A DNA stretch of 64,000 nt from Streptomyces fagopyri. Lineage in GTDB: Bacteria; Actinomycetota; Actinomycetes; Streptomycetales; Streptomycetaceae. Below are positions 8,901-16,918 of the stretch, piece after piece. The DNA lies in NCBI RefSeq assembly GCF_009498275.1, contig NZ_CP045643.1:5456001-5520000 (forward strand), written 5' to 3'. Made by a program: the position numbers and the translations under genes. Each line of letters starts with the position of its first letter. The stretch's first letter is position 1. The notes below the pieces were generated by a model. That model ran no database searches, had not been told where the DNA came from, and was given only the letters and a program-made list of their open reading frames with translations.

Positions 8901-9851
8901 ATGACGCGGGACGGCAGTGGTGTCGACAGCGGGATCGGCGGGGCCGGGGAGGACGGCGCCGTGCGGGAGGCGGTCCGGGGCGGTGGCGAGGTCGATCCCG
9001 GGGAGGCGCGCCGGATGTGGCATCTGCTGGAGCCCCTGCACGCGGTGCTCTACTACGCGCCGCAGGTCTTCGAGGAGGCGGCCGCGCTCGGGTACGGGAC
9101 GGATGAGCGCTGGCCGTCGTACTTCCCCTTCCGCGCCGCGCCCCTCGGAGCGGCCGGCGGCGAGCGGGTGGCGTCCGCCTTCTACAGCTTCAGCCCGAGA
9201 AGGGTCGCCGCGCACATGGACTCCGCATGGGCCACGGCGCGTCCGGCGGACGTGCTGAGGGCGAGGGAGCGGGGGATGGACCGTGCGTACGGCGCGATAT
9301 TCGGCGACCGCGCCACAAGCCCCGAACTGGCCGAGTCCGCCGCCCTGCTGCGCCGCGTCGCCGAGGCGGCGAACACCGGGGGCCGTCCCATGGCCGCCGC
9401 GAACGCGGAGTTGCCGTGGCCGGAGGCCCCGCACCTCCAGTTGTGGCACGCGGCGACGATCCTGCGCGAACACCGCGGCGACGGTCACCTCGCGGCGCTG
9501 CTGGTCGCCGGACTCGACCCCGTTGAGGCGCTGGTCTCGTTCGCGGCGGTCGGGGCGGCCTCCGTCGAGCGTTTCGAGAGCCGGGGCTGGAGTGCCGAGG
9601 AGTGGAGCGCGGCGGGACAACGGCTGGTCGCGCGCGGCCTGTTGACGGATTCCGGTGCCGCGACCCCCGCGGGACGGGACCTCCGCGCCGAGGTCGAGCG
9701 GCGCACGGACGTACTCGCCGCCGCGCCGTGGAAGGTCCTCGCCGCGGCCGACCGCGCCCATCTCGTCGAACTGCTCGGCGAGTTCTGGGTCGCGGTACTG
9801 GGCTCGGGGCTGCTGCCCTCGGAGTCGACGCTGGGGATCGGGCGGGTGTGA
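8901..9851 (+). CDS. SCO6745-family (SalK-like) helix-turn-helix protein
   Basis: 316 residues. The N-terminal half carries the family hallmarks MWHLLEPLHAVLYYAP, PSYFPFRAAPLG and AFYSFSPRRVAAHM. The C-terminal half resembles a MarR-like winged helix (SAEEWSAAGQRLVARGLLTD, TPAGRDLRAEVERRTD). These proteins are widespread in actinobacteria and annotated as possible regulators, but their function is not established. The ATG at 8901 was chosen because a G-rich ribosome site (8884-8892) precedes it; an in-frame upstream start at 8853 would begin inside operator 2. It is divergent from, and probably repressed by, the TetR protein. Confidence 0.85.
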   Translation: MTRDGSGVDSGIGGAGEDGAVREAVRGGGEVDPGEARRMWHLLEPLHAVLYYAPQVFEEAAALGYGTDERWPSYFPFRAAPLGAAGGERVASAFYSFSPRRVAAHMDSAWATARPADVLRARERGMDRAYGAIFGDRATSPELAESAALLRRVAEAANTGGRPMAAANAELPWPEAPHLQLWHAATILREHRGDGHLAALLVAGLDPVEALVSFAAVGAASVERFESRGWSAEEWSAAGQRLVARGLLTDSGAATPAGRDLRAEVERRTDVLAAAPWKVLAAADRAHLVELLGEFWVAVLGSGLLPSESTLGIGRV

Positions 9852-10102
9852 CACGCGGGCGCCCGCGTGGCACGGGACCGCGGGAGGGGGTGCAAGGGCG
9901 GCAGGGTGCAGTGCCAGGTGGTCCCGGGAGGGGTGACCCGGCGCGGAGCGGGCTGAGTGATACGGGCGGGGCGGCGCTGGGACGAGAAGAAGCCGCCCGC
10001 GGAAGTCGTGCTTCGCGGACGGCCTCGGTGTCACGGTCGATCGGTGGACGGAGCGGCATGCCCGGGCGAGTGGTGCCGCCGGACCAACGGCCCGGCGGGG
10101 GG

Positions 10103-10300
10103 CTACCGCTGGTCGGGCCGGTCCGGACGGTCGGGCCGGTCACCCTTCAGGCCCGTCGTGCCCTCGATCCGCTGCTGGGCGTCGTCGACCTGGCCGGTGT
10201 ACTTGTTGCCCGTCTTCTCGTTGACACCGCGTTCCGCGGTGTCGGACATGTCCTTGCCCTTGGACCTCGCGTGGTCCTTGAACCTGTCGAAGATGCCCAT
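10103..10300 (-). CDS. MT0933/Rv0909-like antitoxin family protein
   Basis: 65-residue hydrophilic, highly charged protein: MGIFDRFKDHARSKGKD, a middle segment NEKTGNKYTGQVDDAQQ and a basic Asp/Arg/Pro tail. The DEKTGGKYxxQVDxAQ-like core is typical of the small MT0933-type antitoxins of actinobacteria. No recognisable toxin gene lies beside it, so an active toxin-antitoxin role is doubtful; such genes are often solitary in Streptomyces. An AAGGAG-like site precedes the ATG. Confidence 0.8.
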   Translation of the reverse strand: MGIFDRFKDHARSKGKDMSDTAERGVNEKTGNKYTGQVDDAQQRIEGTTGLKGDRPDRPDRPDQR

Positions 10301-10463
10301 GCGGGAACTCCTTCCGGAGGTGCCTCACCTCCGACGATACGCCCGGCGTGCGCCAATTGCCCGTTGGAGGCTGGTATGGCCATGGCATACCGGCGGCTAC
10401 CGTGGGCACCAGGGGAGATGCGCCCGTACAGGGCGGACCCGGGGAGGCAAGGGGAGGGGCGTA

Positions 10464-11189
10464 GTGGTGCGTCTGAGGGGTGGGGCGGCCGTGGCCGCGC
10501 TGATGGTGTTCGCCGTCGGTGCCGGAGTCAGCGGCTGCAAGGAGGACATGGGTGGCGCCGAGGGGCCGAAGGGTTCCGCGGCCGGTGGCGCCGCGCTCAG
10601 CGCGGTGGACTCGCTGACCGTCAAGGGGCGTGCGCCCAAGACGGGGTACAGCAGGGAGCGGTTCGGTACGGCCTGGGCCGACACCGATTCGAACAAGTGC
10701 GACACCCGCGACGACATCCTCAAGCGGGACCTGAAGGACGTGAAGTTCACCAGCGGCACCTGCCGGGTTGCCTCCGGCACGCTCGACCCCGACCCGTACT
10801 CCGGCAAGCAGGTGACGTACAAGCGGGGCCGCAGTCTGGTGGACATCGACCACCTCGTCGCGCTGTCGGACGCCTGGCAGAAGGGCGCCAAGTACTGGGA
10901 CGCGAGCAAGCGGATAGCGCTGGCCAACGATCCGCTCAACCTGCTGTCCGTCGACGCGAGCACCAACCGCAGCAAGGGGGACGGTGACACCGCGACCTGG
11001 CTGCCGCCCAACAAGACGTACCGCTGCGCGTACGTGGCCGCCCAGGTGGCCGTGAAGAAGAAGTACGGGTTGTGGGTCACCGACGGGGAGAAGACCGCGA
11101 TGAAGAAGACGCTCTCCGGCTGCCCCGGCCAGAAACTTCCCGCGGGCGGCAACCCGACGCAGGCTCCGAAGCGGTTCCACGCGAACTGA
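10464..11189 (+). CDS. secreted lipoprotein with HNH/DUF1524-type nuclease domain
   Basis: About 241 residues. The N terminus is a lipoprotein signal (VVRLRGGAAVAALMVFAVGA) with lipobox GVSGC. The mature part carries a GmrSD-C/DUF1524-like HNH domain: GYSRERFG, CDTRDDILKRDL, the metal-binding motif DIDHLVALSDAW, then NDPLNLLSVDASTNRSKGD. The invariant DxDHxVxL and NRxKGD elements are intact, so nuclease activity is plausible. GTG at 10464 (or 10467) follows GGGGAGGGG. It should be tethered to the outer face of the membrane, for nucleic-acid scavenging or defence. Confidence 0.88.
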   Translation: MVRLRGGAAVAALMVFAVGAGVSGCKEDMGGAEGPKGSAAGGAALSAVDSLTVKGRAPKTGYSRERFGTAWADTDSNKCDTRDDILKRDLKDVKFTSGTCRVASGTLDPDPYSGKQVTYKRGRSLVDIDHLVALSDAWQKGAKYWDASKRIALANDPLNLLSVDASTNRSKGDGDTATWLPPNKTYRCAYVAAQVAVKKKYGLWVTDGEKTAMKKTLSGCPGQKLPAGGNPTQAPKRFHAN

Positions 11190-11376
11190 CCCGGGCCTGA
11201 CGGACCCGGCCGGCGTGGCCGCCGGCACTGCCGTCGTCGCACCACTCCCCGCCGGGACGACCGACGCGTAGCGCGTTGTGGGCCGGGAGCCCGGCAAGGG
11301 GAAGGGTGAACGCGCCGCCCACCACCCGCACAAGCCCGCCGCTCGACAGGGCGGAAGCCACAGGCGCCGCGCTCGG

Positions 11377-11559
11377 TCAGCGGTGGGGGGAGCGCAGCGC
11401 GGCCATCAGGGTGCCGAGTTGGCGCGGGCCGGTGGTGAGGATGACCTCGGGGTCGTCTCTCTCCCGGAGGAGGATCGTTCCGGCAAGGGTGGCGGCCACA
11501 TATACGCAGGCGGAGGCTTCCCGGCTGTGGGTCGACTTCTGCCAGTGGAGTTCGGGCAT
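11377..11559 (-). CDS. DUF397 domain protein (orphan)
   Basis: 60 residues: MPELHWQKSTHSREASACVY, then VAATLAGTILLRERDDPEVI and a C-terminal LGTLMAALR. This is a complete DUF397 domain (W-x-KS-x-S, CVxVA, xxRDSxDP). In Streptomyces these usually follow an XRE regulator with a DUF5753 C-terminal domain, as in WhiJ-type modules, and counteract it. Here that regulator is reduced to a remnant immediately upstream, so this gene appears to have lost its partner. Confidence 0.85.
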   Translation of the reverse strand: MPELHWQKSTHSREASACVYVAATLAGTILLRERDDPEVILTTGPRQLGTLMAALRSPHR

Positions 11560-11565
11560 CGGGGC

Positions 11566-11680
11566 TTCCTCGGAGGTCTCGGGCGATGTGACGGATGAGG
11601 TCACGGGACGGCGCGGGGGCCAAGGCGGCTTCCTCCATCCTGTCCAGGACCAAACGATATTTCTCCAACTGGCCCGACCC
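11566..11680 (-). pseudogene. C-terminal remnant of an XRE/DUF5753 regulator
   Basis: In the minus frame just upstream of the DUF397 gene, the translation reads GQLEKYRLVLDRMEEAALAP followed by APSRDLIRHIARDL. This is what the last helices of XRE-DUF5753 regulators look like (xYRxxFDRLRxAALSPxxSRxLIRxIA). The helix-turn-helix and the rest of the domain are absent; the ATPase gene begins on the other strand within 20 bases. I read this as a deletion scar. Confidence 0.6.
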
Positions 11681-11698
11681 ATCGCCGAGTTCGCTGCC

Positions 11699-12142
11699 AT
11701 GAGCAGTGTCGACCTCGGCGGTGTCCAGGGCCCGCGCGCGCCACGCGTCGCCCGCGTCACCCTCCGTGCCGTGCTCGCCGGGCACGGCATGACCCGACTC
11801 CTCGACGCCGCCGAGCTGTTGACCTCGGAACTCGTCACCAACGCCTACCGGTACTCCACCGGGTCGGTGGCCCTTCGCCTCCGCGCCCTGGCGGGTGGCC
11901 GGCTGAGGGTGAGTGTCCAGGACGCCGACCCGCACATCCCGCCGCCGTTCGACAGGCGCTCCGGCCCCCTTCGTCCCGTCCCGGCCGAGGCCGACGGAGG
12001 GCGCGCGCTGTTCCCCGTATGCCCTTACGCGGACGCGTGGGGCGGCTGTCCGCTGGGCGACGACGTCTTCAGTGGGGGCGGGAAACTCCTCTGGTGCGAG
12101 CCGGGCCCGCCCCTGGGGGAGGCGGAGGCGGCCGTCGCGTGA
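11699..12142 (+). CDS. RsbW-like ATP-binding protein (HATPase_c_2), possibly N-terminally shortened
   Basis: 147 residues. It carries the GHKL N-box region LLDAAELLTSELVTNAYRYS, the segment LRVSVQDADPHIPPP, and a C-terminal G-box region DVFSGGGKLLWCEP. These match the anti-sigma-factor-like ATPases abundant in Streptomyces. The usual DxSPxxP and SGRGLxLV loops are altered (DADPHIPPP, DGGRALFPV). The N-terminal strand before PRAPRVARVTLRAVL is short, and the gene abuts an XRE remnant, so the same deletion may have trimmed it. Kinase or anti-sigma activity is uncertain. Confidence 0.72.
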   Translation: MSSVDLGGVQGPRAPRVARVTLRAVLAGHGMTRLLDAAELLTSELVTNAYRYSTGSVALRLRALAGGRLRVSVQDADPHIPPPFDRRSGPLRPVPAEADGGRALFPVCPYADAWGGCPLGDDVFSGGGKLLWCEPGPPLGEAEAAVA

Positions 12143-12185
12143 TCGGTTCGGCGGCCGTCCTTCGTGCGGAACGGAAATGCGGGTG

Positions 12186-12629
12186 TCAGCGCGTGACGGG
12201 AAGAAGGGACACGAACCGGGCTCCGTCCGCGCGATGTTGGACGGGGAAGGCCAGCTTGAGGTCCTGTTCCTGTTCCACGACGGACAGCCGGGTTATCAGG
12301 GTGAGGCCGAAGAGACCCTTCTTCGTCGAACCGACGGAGACATAGGGGCGGGGGAGGTTCATCAGGAGTTTTCCGGGCTTTCCTCCGTTGTTCCCGTCGA
12401 AGAACATCAGGCGCTGATCGGTCAGGGCGATGTACAGCGGGCGCGGTTTGACCGTTGCCATCACCATTCCGGCGGTGAGTACCCCCACCACGGCCGCGGT
12501 GAGGGCCTGCCTGCGTACGGACACCGTGCCGACCGCCGCCAGCGTGGTCAGTTCGACCCGTTCGCCCTGGAGCAGCAAGGGGCCGGTGGCCTCCAGCAGT
12601 TGACGTCGGCGGCGTGCGTTGAGGGCCAT
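12186..12629 (-). CDS. small membrane-anchored protein with PH-like segment, unknown function
   Basis: 147 residues. A basic N terminus (MALNARRRRQLLEATG) is followed by a region predicted to hold one membrane helix (ALTAAVVGVLTAGMVMATV, about residues 46-64). A soluble part begins YIALTDQRLMFFDG, a pattern common in bacterial PH-like domains, and continues through LPRPYVSVGSTKKGLFGLTL. AAGGAG lies 7 bases upstream of the ATG. Its promoter region is unusually AT-rich for this genome. I do not recognise a specific function. Confidence 0.75.
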   Translation of the reverse strand: MALNARRRRQLLEATGPLLLQGERVELTTLAAVGTVSVRRQALTAAVVGVLTAGMVMATVKPRPLYIALTDQRLMFFDGNNGGKPGKLLMNLPRPYVSVGSTKKGLFGLTLITRLSVVEQEQDLKLAFPVQHRADGARFVSLLPVTR

Positions 12630-12961
12630 GAGGGCTCCTTGGTATTTGGGCAAGATTTGGAAAGGGGTGCGCCATGCAAAGAAAGCGCAATGACAGAGCA
12701 AAAGAACGCACAGTGGTGCCGACGGGCGAGTGAGCGAGTGCGTGGGGGCGCGCTGCGGAATGGGGGAGCATTCGAGCGCTGCACGGCAGATTTGCCGCGC
12801 GAAGCATATAGGTGCCGAAGGAAACATGTGTAGCCCCGGGCGTCCCGGATCGCGGTACGACAAGGGAAGTCGCCCACGGCGGGCAGGGGCGCACCGTGTA
12901 ATTCTTGGGCTCCCGCCATCCGCTTGTCCTGTTGTCACAGGACTCGCTTAAGATCCGCGCC
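12630..12961. other. AT-rich divergent intergenic region
   Basis: 332 bases between divergent genes. The left two thirds are clearly lower in GC than the flanks. The right end holds an operator-like palindrome (12926-12943) and a -10 box TAAGAT (12949-12954) for the TPR gene. I see no coding sequence I can support. Confidence 0.6.
12924..12954 (+). promoter_or_regulatory. promoter with palindromic operator for TPR/M16 genes (leaderless)
   Basis: GTCCTGTtgtcACAGGAC (12926-12943) is a perfect 7-base-arm inverted repeat. It covers the probable -35 (TTGTCC, 12924-12929) and is followed by -10 TAAGAT at 12949-12954. The ATG is 7 bases after the -10, so the transcript would be leaderless. A repressor bound here would occlude the promoter. 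Confidence 0.6.
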
Positions 12962-13915
12962 ATGTCACCCGAAGCACCGCCCCTCCCACCCCCCGATTTC
13001 GAACTCGCCTCGGCCTTTCCCGAGGCCGGCTGGTTGCGGCAGGCCGTCGCCGCGGGGGACTGGGCCGGGATCAGGCAGTACGCGGACGGGCTCCCGCGGG
13101 GCGTCAACCGGTCGTTCCTCGTCGGCGTGATCGCCGACATCCCCGGGGTGGAACACCCGCTGCGCGAGATGGTCGCCGCCGCCCCCCACGACGTACTGGC
13201 CCTGACGCTGCTCGGGACGCGTGAAGTGATGCTGGGCTGGGAGATCCGGAGCAGCGCGCGTGCCAAGGACGTCAGCCGGGAGCAGTTCGCGGGGCTGCAC
13301 GCGCATCTGCGGCAGGCCGAGCAGCTGCTCATCCGCGCCACCGCGCTCGACCCGGCGTACGACGCGGCCTGGGCCTCGCGTCTGACCACGGCCATGGGAC
13401 TGCAGCTCGGGCAGAACGAGGCGCGGCGCCGCTACGACCGGCTGGCCGTCCATCACCCGCACCACTACAGCGGACAGTCCCGGTTGCTCCAGCAGCTGTG
13501 CCCCAAGTGGAGCGGAAACTGGGAGGCGGCGCACGGGTTCGCCCGTGAGTGCCTGCTGAACGCGCCCGGGGGGACGCTCAGCGGCGGTCTGGTGGCGGAG
13601 GCGCACCTGGAGCACTGGCTCGACCGTCCCGCCGGGCAGGAGCGGACCGCGTATCTGCGCCAGGCGCACGTCCACGCCGAACTCGTCGAGGCCGCCGAAG
13701 GGTCCGTGCTGCACCCGCACTACCGGCCGGTGTACGGATGGGTCACCGTGCAGGGCAACTTCGCGGCGCTCTTCTCGCTGATCGGGGACACCGCCCGCGC
13801 CGCCGCGCACTTCCGCGCGCTGGGCAACCTCGCCTCCGAGTCCCCCTGGGACTATCTCGGGAAGCCCGCGGACGCGTACGTCAAACACCGTTCCGCCGCG
13901 TTCGGGAGAGGCTGA
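12962..13915 (+). CDS. TPR-like helical repeat protein, unknown function
   Basis: 317 residues, no signal peptide or membrane helix. The sequence is rich in paired amphipathic helices with TPR-like spacing: AEQLLIRATALDPAYDAAWA (about 115-135), NEARRRYDRLAVHHPHHYSG, and FSLIGDTARAAAHFRALGNL near the C terminus. It also contains a conserved-looking LCPKWSGNWEAAHGFARECL. The ATG at 12962 has no ribosome site but sits 7 bases after a -10 box. The next gene starts 5 bases beyond the stop, so it forms an operon with the M16 protein, perhaps as scaffold or substrate adaptor. Confidence 0.82.
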   Translation: MSPEAPPLPPPDFELASAFPEAGWLRQAVAAGDWAGIRQYADGLPRGVNRSFLVGVIADIPGVEHPLREMVAAAPHDVLALTLLGTREVMLGWEIRSSARAKDVSREQFAGLHAHLRQAEQLLIRATALDPAYDAAWASRLTTAMGLQLGQNEARRRYDRLAVHHPHHYSGQSRLLQQLCPKWSGNWEAAHGFARECLLNAPGGTLSGGLVAEAHLEHWLDRPAGQERTAYLRQAHVHAELVEAAEGSVLHPHYRPVYGWVTVQGNFAALFSLIGDTARAAAHFRALGNLASESPWDYLGKPADAYVKHRSAAFGRG

Positions 13916-13919
13916 GCCG

Positions 13920-15623
13920 ATGAGCCAGACCCTGCACCACACCGAGGTCGACGGCATACCGACCCTCTTCGCGTACGCCACCGGACCGATGCGCGCCGGA
14001 CTGGTCTTCCGCGTCGGTGTCGCCGACGAGACCCTCGCCCGGTCCGGCATCACGCACCTGGTCGAGCACCTGGCCCTGCACCGCCAGGGCCTGGCCGACT
14101 ACCACTTCAACGGCGCGACCAAGGGCGCGTTCACCCACTTCCACGCGGAGGGCGCCGAGCACGAGATCGTCGCCCACCTGGAGGGTGTGTGCGCCTCCCT
14201 GACCGACCTGCCCATGGAGCGGCTGGAGACGGAGAAGGAGATCCTGCGCACCGAGGAGGCGCGGCGGGAACCCGGTCAACTGCCGCTGTGGCGCTACGGT
14301 GCCCAGGGGTACGGGCTCGTCAGCTACCCGGAGTGGGGCGTACGGGACCTGCGCCAGGACGACCTGCGGCAGTGGGCGGGGAGCTGGTTCACCCGGGACA
14401 ACGCCGTGCTGTGGATCGCGGGGGAGCGCCTGCCGGCCGGGCTCTCGCTCAAGCTGCCCGCCGGTCAGCGGCGCGCGATGCCCGTCGTCACCTCGGCCCT
14501 GCCCACCGCCCCCGCCTACTTCTCCGACGGCAAGGGCGGCGTTCTGCTGGACAGCGTGGTCGGCGACAGCACCGCCGCGCGGCTGTACGCGGGCGTACTG
14601 GAGCGGGAGTTGTCGCGGGCGCTGCGGCAGGAGGGCGGCTACTCCTACACGGCGGCCACCGACTACACGTCACGGCGGGACGGCTTCGCGCTCGTCACCG
14701 CCTTCGCGGACGCGCTGCCGGCGAAGCAGGACGCGGTGCTCGGCGGCTTCGTGGACGTGCTCGCGGGGCTCCAGGCCGGTCGGATCGCGCAGGGCGACCT
14801 GGACGCCGTACGCGCCCACGCCGACGCGTCGCTGACCGCGTCGGACGCGGCGGTACGGCGGCTGCCCGGCGCGGCGGAGGACCTGCTGGCCCACCGTCCG
14901 CCGCGCGGGTTCGACGACCTGCGGTCCGAGCTGTGGGCGGTCACCCCGCAGCATCTGTACGGGGTCGCGCTGGAGGCCGCCGGGACCGCCCTGCTGCAGG
15001 CGCCCGCGGGCCACAGTGCCGACTGGGCCGGGTACGCGCAGGCGCCGACCGGGTCGTCGTACGCGGTCACGGGGACCACGTTCGGCTCCCGGCGCGCGGG
15101 CGGTCCGTCGCTGATCGTCGGAAGCGAGGGCGTCAGCGTCACGGCGGGCGGCCAGACGGCCACCGTGCTCTACCGCGCGTGCGCGGCCGTACTGAACTGG
15201 CCCGACGGCGGGCGCAGGTTCATCGGTCACGACGGACTGTCCGTGGAGGTGGAGCCCGGGGCCTACGGGATCGACGCGCACACGATGGCGACCATCGACG
15301 CGGCGGTGCACCCGAGCGAGGTGGTCCGGCTGCCGCCCCGGCAGCGGCAGCCACGGCCGGAGGCGGACGGGAGTGCGGGGACCGGTCCGTCGGGGAAGGC
15401 GGCACCGGCACGGCGTACCGGCGGCCAGACCGCGCTGCTCGTCCTCTTCGGTGTCCTCGCGGGACTGTGGTCCCTGTTGGCGCTCTCCTACACCGTCTTC
15501 GGCTTCTCGGACCCCGAGACCACCACCGGCGAATGGGCGGCGCTCACCGTCTTCCTCTGGGCGGTCGGCGCCCTGCTGGCCTGGCCCGCCGTACGGGTCC
15601 TGCGGGGCACCCGGCGCGGCTGA
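13920..15623 (+). CDS. M16 (pitrilysin-family) zinc metallopeptidase with C-terminal membrane anchor
   Basis: 567 residues. The inverted zinc motif HLVEH is intact at 46-50 (H46, E49, H50), and a Glu-rich stretch near 103-113 (ETEKEILRTEEA) probably supplies the third ligand. A second M16-like half follows (LRQEGGYSYTAATDYTSRRD). Two hydrophobic helices lie at the C terminus (TALLVLFGVLAGLWSLLALS and WAALTVFLWAVGALLAWPAV), after a Pro/Gly-rich linker. With no signal peptide, the peptidase half is probably cytoplasmic on a tail anchor. The tail is unusual for the family. Coupled to the TPR gene upstream. Confidence 0.85.
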   Translation: MSQTLHHTEVDGIPTLFAYATGPMRAGLVFRVGVADETLARSGITHLVEHLALHRQGLADYHFNGATKGAFTHFHAEGAEHEIVAHLEGVCASLTDLPMERLETEKEILRTEEARREPGQLPLWRYGAQGYGLVSYPEWGVRDLRQDDLRQWAGSWFTRDNAVLWIAGERLPAGLSLKLPAGQRRAMPVVTSALPTAPAYFSDGKGGVLLDSVVGDSTAARLYAGVLERELSRALRQEGGYSYTAATDYTSRRDGFALVTAFADALPAKQDAVLGGFVDVLAGLQAGRIAQGDLDAVRAHADASLTASDAAVRRLPGAAEDLLAHRPPRGFDDLRSELWAVTPQHLYGVALEAAGTALLQAPAGHSADWAGYAQAPTGSSYAVTGTTFGSRRAGGPSLIVGSEGVSVTAGGQTATVLYRACAAVLNWPDGGRRFIGHDGLSVEVEPGAYGIDAHTMATIDAAVHPSEVVRLPPRQRQPRPEADGSAGTGPSGKAAPARRTGGQTALLVLFGVLAGLWSLLALSYTVFGFSDPETTTGEWAALTVFLWAVGALLAWPAVRVLRGTRRG

Positions 15624-15633
15624 GGCCCCGGGA

Positions 15634-15667
15634 GGTGACCGGCGCCCGATCGCGGGCGCCGGTCACC
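15634..15667. terminator. perfect 15-bp hairpin between convergent genes
   Basis: Left arm GGTGACCGGCGCCCG (15634-15648), loop ATCG, right arm 15653-15667. It lies between the ends of the M16 gene and the convergent membrane-protein gene, so it can serve both directions. Confidence 0.85.
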
Positions 15668-15677
15668 GGCCGGTCGT

Positions 15678-16106
15678 CTAGCGCAGGTACGGGTTGCCCT
15701 GCACCGGGCCGCCCTGCCCGTGGGCCGGGCCCTGCGCCGGGCCCTGTACGGGGCCTCGCACCTGGCCCGGCATCGGGCCGGACCCCGGACCCCGGCCGGC
15801 CGGCGCGTACTTCGGCTGCCGTTTGTCGAACACCGCGAACAGCAGCATGCCCACGGCCATGCCGATGCTGATCAGCGCGACCACGCCGAGGATGGGATCA
15901 CCCGAGTCGCTCTGATCGGTGGTCGCCCACGGCAGCGTCACCAGCTCGTACAGCAGGAACGCGGCGAAGGCGCCCCAGTCCGAGCCCCGGCCGCGGCGGA
16001 TCGCCACGTACAGGAACGGCACCCAGACCAGCAGACCCAGCGACCCCACGGCCAGAACCGACCACGCGATCCGCTGGAGCCAGCCGGCTTCCAGGCGTTT
16101 GTCCAT
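15678..16106 (-). CDS. small multi-pass membrane protein with Gly/Pro-rich tail
   Basis: 142 residues. Three likely helices: IAWSVLAVGSLGLLVWVPFL (about 13-33), WGAFAAFLLYELVTLPWA, and ILGVVALISIGMAVGMLLFA. A cytoplasmic tail of repeated PGQ/GPVQGP-like units ends in NPYLR. Low-complexity tails of this kind are common in Streptomyces membrane proteins of unknown role. I chose ATG at 16106; a TTG one codon upstream is possible. Confidence 0.8.
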   Translation of the reverse strand: MDKRLEAGWLQRIAWSVLAVGSLGLLVWVPFLYVAIRRGRGSDWGAFAAFLLYELVTLPWATTDQSDSGDPILGVVALISIGMAVGMLLFAVFDKRQPKYAPAGRGPGSGPMPGQVRGPVQGPAQGPAHGQGGPVQGNPYLR

Positions 16107-16186
16107 CAAGACCCCCGAGACGTACCGGAGCCGCCCCGAGACACCCAGGGGACACCCTCCGAGCCGTCATGTTCCCATCCAGGAGG

Positions 16187-16918
16187 TCATGCGCGCTGGT
16201 GTTCGCCCCGCACGGACGTGACGATCCGCGCCGCGAGCTTCCCGGCCGTGGCCGCCCCGTTGTCGTGCCCGTCGGTGGAGAAGACGCTGACGACGTCGGT
16301 CCCGGAGCGCACGGCGATCAGAGTCGTGCCGTTCTGCCAGGCACTGTCGGTCAGGGTGATGGTGTACGCGGTGTCGCCCAGTCCGGGGGTGGCCGCACCG
16401 GTGACCTTCACCTGGCTGTGGGTCTGCGAGTCGGTGAAGGCCGCGCAGGCGGTGACGGTCTTCTCCAGGTCCTTCAGCACCTCGGCCGCGGTCGTGCCGC
16501 GGAAGGTGTCGATCTCCTGGGCGATGTCCTGGGACGTGGTCCTGCTGACGTAGTCGTTCTGCGCGAAGGACACCCCGGAGACGCCGGTGACGGATATCCA
16601 GCTGGTGCCGCCGAGCAGGGAGCAGTCGGGCTTCGGCACCGCGGACGCGGAGGGCGCGGTGTACGTCGCCCCCGAGTCCCGGGCACCGTCGGGGTCGACC
16701 GCGAAGCCGGAGGCGAAGAAGGACGCGGGCGCCAGCGCCTTCTTGAGCTGGGCGCCCGTCAGCAGACCGGCGTCGGGGTCCTTGGCCGCCTTCGTCGGGG
16801 CGGCGGAGGGGCGGCCGGAGGTGTCGGAGGTGCCGGCGGAACAGGCCGCCAGGGCCAGCGGGAGCACCGCGGCGGCGAGCAGCGTTCTGGCGGGGCGGTA
16901 CGGGGACGGGTGACGCAT
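16187..16918 (-). CDS. lipoprotein with PknH-like sensor domain (tentative)
   Basis: 243 residues. A lipoprotein signal peptide (ARTLLAAAVLPLALAAC) has lipobox LAAC and is followed by a Ser/Thr/Pro linker. The mature domain (GLLTGAQLKKALAPASFF, CSLLGGTSWISVTG, and a closing VVSVFSTDGHDNGAA) has the layout of extracytoplasmic sensor-like lipoproteins related to PknH C-terminal domains, with cysteines that could pair. Family assignment is tentative; surface location is clear. The gene stands alone, and its promoter faces an array of 11-base repeats. Confidence 0.8.
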   Translation of the reverse strand: MRHPSPYRPARTLLAAAVLPLALAACSAGTSDTSGRPSAAPTKAAKDPDAGLLTGAQLKKALAPASFFASGFAVDPDGARDSGATYTAPSASAVPKPDCSLLGGTSWISVTGVSGVSFAQNDYVSRTTSQDIAQEIDTFRGTTAAEVLKDLEKTVTACAAFTDSQTHSQVKVTGAATPGLGDTAYTITLTDSAWQNGTTLIAVRSGTDVVSVFSTDGHDNGAATAGKLAARIVTSVRGEHQRA

